A DNA stretch of 64,000 bases from Simmondsia chinensis (lineage: Eukaryota; Streptophyta; Magnoliopsida; Caryophyllales; Simmondsiaceae), in assembly GCA_018398585.1 (NCBI GenBank), contig JAGTTD010000022.1:3251501-3315500 (forward strand). The letters run 5' to 3'. Shown here one piece after another: positions 56,444 to 64,000 of the stretch. Within the stretch, counting starts at the first letter, position 1. Each line of letters starts with the position of its first letter. The notes under the pieces are model-generated. The model did no database searches, was not told where the DNA came from, and saw nothing but the letters and a program-made list of their open reading frames with translations. A program made the translations under genes and the position numbers.

Positions 56444-57540
56444 GATAAAACTGGACACAATTTTATGTAAAATATACTAATATAATAAATAATAACAATA
56501 ATATATACAAATTATTTTGGTATTTTTAAAAAATTTAAAGAGTATCTAAATATTATTATACAATTTATAACGTCCTTGATGAACTGCGAGGAACACAAGA
56601 AGAGGGAAAGAAGCATCTGACCACGTATTTGGTTGTGAATTTTTTTTTAAACATTATTTATATCGATATTAATTTTTAAAAGTATTATTATTATTAGAGG
56701 GAAAATGTTAATTTCAAGTATAATTTTTTATTTCAAAGCAACTTTACACTTCAACTCAAGATTTTATTTCACTAATTAATAAATCTTTGTATGTAAATAA
56801 CAATACGTTAAAATTTAACCGGGTTTTAGATTGATCCACTAAGCTGGCACATGTGAGATTACACATAAATCCAAGTGGGGGTCAATCATAAAACATATTT
56901 GGTCTCTTACAGCTCTTATGTGGGATTCTTACAAAACTCATATGTAGAGTATTCATCTGCTTCACATGTAAGTTTATTTCAATAACACCCCTCGCTTTCT
57001 CTTATTCAATTGGGAATTACGTCTAATTGGATCCAACATTTATCAGAAGGGTCTTCGATGCAAAAAATTCAAGTGCAACTCTCTCATTCAAGACTTGGTA
57101 TGACAAACAAGAATCCAGGATCATACACTTGCTCTAAGACTATGTCAAGGAACGACTATCTCAAAAGGTTAAATTAATGGGTGAAAATCTATGAATCGGT
57201 TTTCACTTTAATACAATAGCTTTAAAGAAAAACATCAACTAAGAGGTTTAAGATTTTATTATTATATATTATAACTAAGAAATTAATAAATTATATATCG
57301 CTTCTTTACTTGTAGTTTTAGTTTAAGAAAACTAAAAACTATGTTTTCAAACTGATATTTTCTGTTTTTTATTTTTTATTTTTAACATTAATATAAAAAT
57401 AAAAATAATTTTCAAGGTCTAATTTTTAAATTAATAAAATAAAAGATAATTCCAAAAAGAGCCTCAAATAAAGATTTTTTGAGTTTGTGCTAATGTAGTA
57501 GGGTCAAATAATTTTGTGGTGATGTCATTGATGATGTTGA
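56444..57540. other. Gene-free AT-rich spacer
   Basis: No gene or terminal repeats identified. A small 'gatgtcattgatgatgttgagcttttgtta' phrase (57521-57551) resembles the segmental block at 14540-14580. Confidence 0.45.
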
Positions 57541-57557
57541 GCTTTTGTTATTTTACC

Positions 57558-57561
<4 letters not shown>

Positions 57562-57595
<34 letters not shown>
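57562..57595. repeat. (AT)n microsatellite
   Basis: About 16 AT dinucleotides. It makes a Tyr-Ile repeat in translation that is not a gene. Confidence 0.95.
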
Positions 57596-57597
<2 letters not shown>

Positions 57598-57910
57598 ATT
57601 TATCCCGACTAGGTACTGAAACCGAGTGCCTTCTTTGGCCTTTGGAGTTCTCCGCCACTGGAAGATGTCCTAGCTTAAGGGACTTTCTAACATCTATGTA
57701 GACTACAACAATGATAGCATCATAGAAATTGGCAATATTTCGTAAAAGAGTTATTTATGTTAATAGTTTTTCTCTTTGTTTATTAAGTTAATTTATTGTT
57801 ATCATACCTTTAGATGCCTTTGATTTAAATTTAATAATCGATATTCTCTGCTCTTATCTCTCACCCTCTTATAAAAGTCATGTTATACATATAGAAAATA
57901 TATTGAAGGT

Positions 57911-58290
57911 AGGGTTGTAAATAAACTGAGCCAATCATGAAGCTCGAAAGGTTTGACCACTAGCCGGCTTGTTTAGCTTATCGCGAGCCTAAACGAGCCT
58001 TTGTTAATATAATATATTTGTTTAAATAATATTCAATGAAACCAAATTTTAGCCTAAATGAGCCAATTATGAGTTTAAATGAGCCCAAACGAGTCTAGAT
58101 TGCGCTTAAATGAGCTAAAATATTACAGGCTTAATTTGAAGCTCGCCATACTTAGATTGATCTGAGTCCAGCTCGTGCTTTGGGACGAGCCGAGCTTGAG
58201 ATTGAACTTTTTGAACTCACCAAGTTTCGAGTCGAGCCCGAGTCGAGCCCAAGCCGAGCTTAATGCGAACAAGTCCAAATAAGTAGGTAT
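57911..58290. mobile_element. Decayed GAGCCGAGC-type element
   Basis: Starts AGGGTTGTAAATAAACTGAG, like the ends of 55071, 60420 and 62390. The interior has CGAGCCTAAACGAGCC and GAGCTTAATG..AAC, both also found inside 62390-62893. The right end is not recognisable. Confidence 0.6.
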
Positions 58291-58374
58291 GACCAACCCA
58301 AGAAACGAACAGAGTAAATAAAGCACAAGCTTCCAAACACACATGAGGCGGTCTTTGTTGCTGTTATTAAGCAC

Positions 58375-59450
58375 ACCTAATCTTTTACCCCATTTTTTGC
58401 CACTTTGTCTATTTTCAAGGAATCCTTATCCACCTTATATTTATGCCTTTTTTTTCTATAATTAGCGAAAAAGTTACAATACATAGCAGGTAATTCGAAT
58501 AAGCGAGCCTTGAGTCGACTTGTATAAGAACAGGGATCAAAACAACAAAAACAGTACAAATAGGAATACAAGCAAAAAGAGGCAAACACTAAGAGTCTCA
58601 AACACTACTAGGAAGGACTAGAAAATAGGACAAACCAAAAGACAGGAAAATAGGATAGTCAAACCCCCAATTTATCGAAGTAAAACACTCAACATAAGCG
58701 AATTATAACTGTCAAAACCCAGCCCTAGCCTTTTCCCCGTCTCCAACGTGCGTTCTGCAGCAAGGATCTTACCAGCATCTTTGACACTATCGCCCCTTTT
58801 CACCTGATTCATTTTTTTTGTTTGTCAGAGGCCTTCGCTAATCTCTTGGCACTGTTCCTGGCCAACATGTCCTTTAGGAAATCTTGTAGCTCCCACTTAG
58901 CTTGCTCTTTCCTCTTGCGATTCAACACTCTCCTACCCCCTTTTGTTGCACCCGGCTTAGGGATCTAATGTCCCGCGAACACGTTTTCCCTTTTTTTTTC
59001 CAACTATGCTAGACTCCTTTATAAACAGCACCGACACTTGGAAATTCCTGGGCAGACTTTCCGCTAAGCATGGGGGTTTTGCCAAGGTAGGGGGCTCGAA
59101 ACCCGGCGGAAGTTCAAGCCCGAAGGACCGTGAGTCATTCTCACTTACGGCGTCCCGGGCTTCTTTCTCATGAGATGATGTCTGATCATGAGATTGAACT
59201 GTTTTGGCTATATCTTTCTCGACCCTTAACTGTTTCGGCTATATCTATCTCGACCCACAGTAGAAGGAGAGGAAAGTGTTGATTTATTCGAACTTTCTGG
59301 ATTGGTAGTTGAGCAACAGGCCACAGAAAGGGAGGAAGAAGAGATACGCGCAGGCAATGGCAATGGCAATCCCAAGTCCATCTCGCGATATACTGACCAT
59401 CATCACTCCGAGTGGGGCTGGTCCCGAGATAGGATTCCTTTATGCTTTTT
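58375..59450 (-). pseudogene. Probable LINE-derived fragment (ORF1-like)
   Basis: Minus-strand pieces read LGLELPPGFEPPT-like, KWELQDFLKDMLARNSAKRL and AGKILAAERTLETGKRLGL in different frames. These look like the C-terminal ORF1 or inter-ORF part of plant LINEs, but I am not certain. An A/C-rich stretch on the plus strand at about 58500-58660 resembles the other LINE 3'-end-like blocks. It contains stops throughout. Confidence 0.4.
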
Positions 59451-59522
59451 TATAAAGCAAAAAAAGTGGCAAACAACTTTACCTCAAGTTTTTTTCTTTG
59501 AGTGAGAGTCGCAGTCATTTAA

Positions 59523-59830
59523 GGCCTCGTGTGGTTATCACAGAAATTGAATTTCTTGGGAAGTTCTATTTTTTGGAAATTCGATTCCTATGTCAGCTTT
59601 TTAGGAAATGGGTCAAAGTTGTTTGGTTGTCGGGATGGAAGAAGCTAGTTAAAAATAAAGGAATTAGAACTTACTTAGGAGGAGGAAAGTTACTTTATAC
59701 GTTTTGAAAGAATTGGAAACTACTTAACAATTTTTACTTCCTACATTCTGCCAACTAAACAAGACCCCAAATCTGTATTTCTTAGGAATTTGTATTTCCC
59801 GCATTCACTTCTTGCATACTAAACGAAGCC
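59523..59830. mobile_element. Tourist-like (PIF/Harbinger) MITE
   Basis: TAA duplication at both ends (59520-59522 and 59831-59833). TIRs start GGCCTCGTGTGGTT and, reverse-complemented, GGCTTCGTTTAGTA. Length 308 bp with AGGAATT-type internal repeats. The ORF across it is chance. Confidence 0.72.
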
Positions 59831-60419
59831 TAAGTTTATAAGTGTACGAACAAATATTAGATATTATATATTGCTAAAAAAAAATTATTTCATGTATAGT
59901 TTAAAGGAATTATTGCTATCATGGCAAAAATTGTTACTGCGAGAGTAATTACGTGACTTACAAACAATTTCAGCCATAAAATTGCATTGAAAATTACGAT
60001 CTTACTCTAGCAATAATAATTTTACCCCATCAATAACATTACCCTAGTTTAATGCTGAATATATTTATTTTGGCTAATATAATATACTTTTTACTTTCAT
60101 AAGTACGTGCTAAAAACTCATATCGGAGTTGTTTGGTATTTTATTCATTATTTTTCTTCTACTAAAATGTTGCCTAATTTTTTGCAACTTGCAGGGTAGC
60201 AGGTGAGTCTCAAAGTCCACCATATAGTGCTAAAAAAAATAGCTCATGCCTAGTTTACTGCCAAAATATTCATCTTAATTAGTGTAATACATTGCTAAAA
60301 AAATTTCGTATATGTTTTATTTAGTACTTTTTGATTATTTTTCGGAGCTAATAAGACAGTAAATTAGATAGTAGAGTACTAAATTAGTGAGAATCAAAGA
60401 CAATGAGGGTCTTGCCACT

Positions 60420-60908
60420 AGAGGCGTAAATAGACCAAACGTTCAATAACTCATGTTCAAAATCGATTATGGCTCGTTCCTGTTCATTATGGAGGCTTGA
60501 TAACTTACTCAGCTGAGTTCAAGCTCGCTCAATAAGCTTATCCAGTCGAGTTCTAACAAGGGGGTGCTCAACTCATTAACATTTATCAACAGTTTAATAA
60601 GGGCTTGATAAGAGCTCGTTAAAAGCTCATTAAACTCATTAAGGGCTCGATATTAGCTAAAAATGGTTTGATAATGACTCGGTAGTCTCAACTCAATAGC
60701 AAGCTTGGTTCAATAATTAGCTCAATTCAACTTGATAACGAGCTCGAATTGGCTTGATTATGCTAAAGAGCCAAGTTCAGATGAGCATCGAACACACTAA
60801 AAGCTTATTGTAATAAAGGTCCAAAAGCTCAATAAGAGCTGGGCTCGAACTCGAGCTTAAACTTTAAACTGAAGATGCTTGGCTCGACTCGACTCATTTA
60901 CACTCCTA
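60420..60908. mobile_element. GAGCTCG-rich element, second copy
   Basis: TIR-like ends AGAGGCGTAAATAGACC and CGACTCATTTACACTCCTA. Imperfect 9-bp duplication CTTGCCACT/CTTGTCAGG (60411-60419 and 60909-60917). The interior has GCTCGTTAAAAGCTCATT-type repeats. Confidence 0.68.
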
Positions 60909-61069
60909 CTTGTCAGGTTCTCTAAAATTGGGAGAAAACTGAAGGGTATTCTTATTGCAATGTCAATTTATAATACAAGTACAGGACACAAAAAGTCACC
61001 TACGATGCTGCAAAATTACCCATATGCCTAAATGCTACTAAATACAAGTAATGCACACCGATTGAAAGA

Positions 61070-61265
61070 TCCCTGTACTTTTTTCATTGTATTAATATAA
61101 TCCTTTTACTTTTGACTGTGTTAATTTAGTCCCTATATAATTTATATTGTGTCAATTTAGTCTTTTGATCAAACTCAAGTTAAGTTATTAACGTAATTTT
61201 TAATGGCACAATCACTAGGATGCAAGTAACATACTACAAATCCACTCGTTGACTCAATTTAGTCC
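61070..61265. repeat. Dispersed 'atttagtcc' repeat (copy 2)
   Basis: Matches 5730-5970 over most of its length: CTTTTGACTGTGTTAATTTAG, GTTAAGTTATTAACGTAATT and 'actacaaatccactcgttgactcaa'. Non-coding. Confidence 0.7.
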
Positions 61266-62389
61266 TTTCGGTACTTTCAACAGGCTTTGTCACTAAATCT
61301 CAATGCGTATAGCATGTGATCCATATGCAACATCGATTAGTGTCTACTAGAGAGTGCACCATTTGTCTATTTTGCTAGTCTTCGTACCTTCTCTTACACT
61401 TATACTGCTTTCTAGACTTGTATCTTAATTAATTTAAAAAATATATATTGTCTCTTTTCTTGCTTGTTATACTTTTAGACCAACACTCTCAGGACTCGTT
61501 TGTCATCTTATTCTATCTACAGTTCTTTGAATGTTCAAAAACAAAAAAAATAAAATAAAATTTAAAAGTAATTCTGTTATTTTTTTTATATTTATTTTTC
61601 ACTCAAATATAAGACTCACTAAAAAAATGAAGAAAAGTTGTTTTCAAAATATAAAACTTTATTTTTCAAAAATGAAAACCACAAGCAAAAAACAATATCA
61701 AATGTTCCTTTGAACATTTTTCAATATTTTTTCTTGATATCCTTAGTTTTTTTCAATGATCGTTTTCAATAAGAACAATTGTTTGTAAGCACTAGTCTCG
61801 CTTACTTTCTGTTATAGAAGAAAATAAATTAATCACTTGTACAACACGTGATACAATAATATTTTAGTAGGTAGTTTCGTTTTAATAGTAATTTAGATAA
61901 TTTCTCTTTCTAAATAGATAATTAGGGTTACAGTGCAATTTAACCACTTTTTTTGGTTTTAACGGCATCCCTTTATGAGCAGTCCATAACTAACTACTAG
62001 CGCTTTCAACAATCAATGGAGTAGAAGCTCAAATATAAGACTAATTTAGCATACTATCACAATTTAAAAAAAAATTTAGCAAAATATCATGATTTTATCT
62101 GTTTATAGATTCAATAGAAACCAAAGTCGACCAGCTCATTCTCAGTCCCATCTTCCTCCCAAAAGTGATAACTTTTCACATCAAATGACCACGTACTGAA
62201 CCTGCTATCAAACTCGAGTTTCGCCTTTTAATACATTCAGAAGATAGAGAGTGCGGCACTATCTTGAAAATTTTAATCGCTAAAAAAGAGCAGAACTTAT
62301 CTATAAAACACTCGAATAATGACCAATCGTTATTTTAGCCCAACTTGATTATGTCCCGTTTGAATTCGAATCGATGAACACCCATGCGT
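61266..62389. other. Gene-free AT-rich spacer
   Basis: No gene or recognised element. The 60-residue Lys/Phe frame near 61531 is compositional. Confidence 0.45.
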
Positions 62390-62893
62390 AGGGGCGTAAA
62401 TGAACCGAGCCGGCTTGCGAGCCCTTGCAAGCAGGCTCGTAATAAAGCTCGGCTCGCTTTGAGCTCGAACCAAGCCGGGCCGGCTCGTTTAACTTATTGA
62501 ACCAAGCCCGAGCATAGTGAAGCTCGAGCTTGTAGGCTCGCGAGCCTAAATGAGCCTTTTTTATTATGGTATATTTGCTTAAATATCACTCAATGAAGCC
62601 ATATTTGAGCTTAAATGAACCGAGCCTGAGCTCAAATGAGCCAAAACGAGCCTATATTGAGCTTAAATGAACCGAAATATTGCAAGCTTTATGTGAAGCT
62701 TGCTGACCTTATATCGAGCCCAGCCGAGCCGAGCCCGAGCCTGAGCTTTTAATGAGCCAAGGTCGAGCCGGATTTTTAAAGCTCGGCGAGCTTCAAGCTG
62801 AGCCCGAGTTGAGCTTAATGGCAACGAGTCGAGCCTCGAGCCTGACAAGCTCGGGCTCGGGCTCGGGCTCGGCTCGGCTCAAATACACCCCTA
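62390..62893. mobile_element. GAGCTCG-rich element, third copy
   Basis: Ends AGGGGCGTAAATGAACCGAG and CGGCTCAAATACACCCCTA. Flanks CCCATGCGT/CTCATGGGC are a degenerate 9-bp duplication at best. The interior is almost entirely GAGCC/GGCTC repeats (GGGCTCGGGCTCGGGCTCGG near 62845-62875). Confidence 0.75.
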
Positions 62894-63061
62894 CTCATGG
62901 GCCTCTTATATTAAACTCTTCATACTTTGTTACAGTTTTTGGGGGGCGGTACCTGAGACCTAGGGGTTCGAATTCCGTTTTCATCACATACATGGGAATT
63001 TATGAGGCTTGGTAGGATGTGCAACCCATGTGGCCTTCTTGTCATATTTAAACATAAAAAA

Positions 63062-63747
63062 AAGGATAAATTATAGAAAATTCTCCTGATTTTTGCTTCA
63101 ATAACAGAAAACCTCCCTCACAAATAAAACCACTCACTAAAATCCCCCACTTTTGAAAATTTTTCACTTTGCCTCCAAACAACATTTTTCTTGACCATTT
63201 TATCCCTCAAAATAAAATGGTTAAGTGTTTTTTTTTTTAGCACAAAATGGTTAAGTGTTGGATTTTATTTTTAGGAAGGGTTTTATATTTTGAAGAAAAA
63301 TAAGAATTTTTTATATTTTTAAAAAGAGGGATTTTCTATATTTATAAAAATTATTATTTTAATTAATTATAACATTGATATTATAATATCAGCCAAAAAA
63401 ATATTATATTTTAACTTATAATATTATTTATGAAAATTTTAAAAATAATTTTTATCTTTTGAACTTATAATAATATTATTATAATTAATTAAAATATTTT
63501 GTTATTAATATAGAAAATTTTCTTAAATCTTTTGTTAAAAACATAAAATCTTTTAATTTTATCTAATAATATAAAACACCCTTCTAAAAATAAAATTAAC
63601 CATTATAGGCAAAATGGTTAAAAATAAGTTACATGGGAGTTAAGTGATAAATTTTTAAAAGTAAAAGAATTTTGTAAGTAATTTTATTTGTGATAGAGTT
63701 TTCTACTTTTGAAACAAAAGACTTGAATGTTTTCTATAATTTATCAA
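63062..63747. repeat. 686-bp full-length foldback element
   Basis: The left half begins GGATAAATTATAGAAAA, and the right half ends with its complement TTTTCTATAATTTATC. Inner landmarks also pair: CTCACAAATAAAACCA with AATTTTATTTGTGATAGA, and TTTTATTTTTAGGAAGGGTT with CACCCTTCTAAAAATAAAAT. The axis is the palindrome GATATTATAATATC (about 63377-63390). A-runs flank both ends, so any target duplication is masked. Confidence 0.83.
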
Positions 63748-63859
63748 AAAAAAAAAAAACTTGAATTGCTTATCATTTGGGCCGTGATCTTTGTTTTGTT
63801 GGGCCAGGTTGCAGCCCATCTGGGCTTAAACTTGGGCTTTGTCTCTCTCGATATTTTAG

Positions 63860-64000
63860 TTCCTAACTTCAGGATTATTTATGTCATTAGTCCTTTACTT
63901 TGTCTATTATATCAATTTAGTCACTGAATATTTTATTATATTAATTTAGTCTATATATAATTAAAATTATTTCAATCAAGTCCAGTGTTAAATATTAAAC
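63860..64000. repeat. Dispersed 'atttagtc' repeat (copy 3, partial)
   Basis: 'ttagtcctttactttgtctattatatcaatttagtcac' and 'ttaatttagtctatatataatt' resemble the copies at 5730 and 61070. It runs off the window end. Confidence 0.5.

Noticed and set aside
57516..57701. Open frame with Tyr-Ile repeat
   Set aside because: It is the (AT)n microsatellite.
62935..62980. tRNA-like GGGGTTCGAATTCC
   Set aside because: An isolated B-box-like string without the rest of a tRNA or SINE body.

Overview
The window is plant nuclear DNA, most likely from a eudicot. It is AT-rich and has low coding density. It contains UGT72-type glucosyltransferase genes, Copia and Gypsy retrotransposons, LINEs, SINEs, hAT/Mutator/Harbinger-type DNA elements and very long inverted repeats. 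Nothing looks bacterial, organellar or viral. The species cannot be named from the sequence alone. Only one gene appears intact: a family-1 UDP-glycosyltransferase (UGT72B-like) at 49799-51211 on the minus strand. Almost everything else is a transposable element, an element relic or a broken gene copy.

Layout. 1-5655: a LINE reverse-transcriptase relic split by a nearly complete but dead Copia element (958-5468). 6060-16770: segmental copy A, carrying UGT copy A cut by a 3.1-kb hAT element (8693-11786), a 5S-rRNA-like/SINE junction, and a hAT element nested in another hAT element (14694-15991). 17300-19065: a 5' Copia fragment. 20024-27066: two minisatellite arrays of an 83-bp unit in opposite orientation (about 30 and 40 units), flanking a fragment of a Mutator-type transposase. 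27260-38964: segmental copy B, with UGT copy B (29320-30717, pseudogene), a hAT-type MITE, SINEs, a 1.6-kb AT-rich foldback, and a 3.4-kb element with long TIRs and a 9-bp target duplication that carries an RTE-type LINE. 38965-41340: Gypsy pieces. 41340-51211: segmental copy C, interrupted by a 6.4-kb gutted LTR element (42354-48791) and ending in the intact UGT copy C. 51411-53790: a 2.4-kb foldback whose axis lies inside a SINE and whose left arm carries a second element. 54100-64000: a Gypsy gag relic, a GAGCTCG-rich family with 9-bp target duplications, LINE pieces, a Harbinger-type MITE and a third foldback.

How it fits together. Three same-strand UGT72 copies, about 20 kb apart, arose by tandem segmental duplication: non-coding flanks of A, B and C align over long stretches. 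Later insertions differ between copies, and several empty sites can be read by comparing them. Copies A and B decayed by nonsense changes, frameshifts and insertion; copy C stayed open. Full-length inverted repeats are unusually abundant, and any of them, if transcribed, could fold into long double-stranded RNA.
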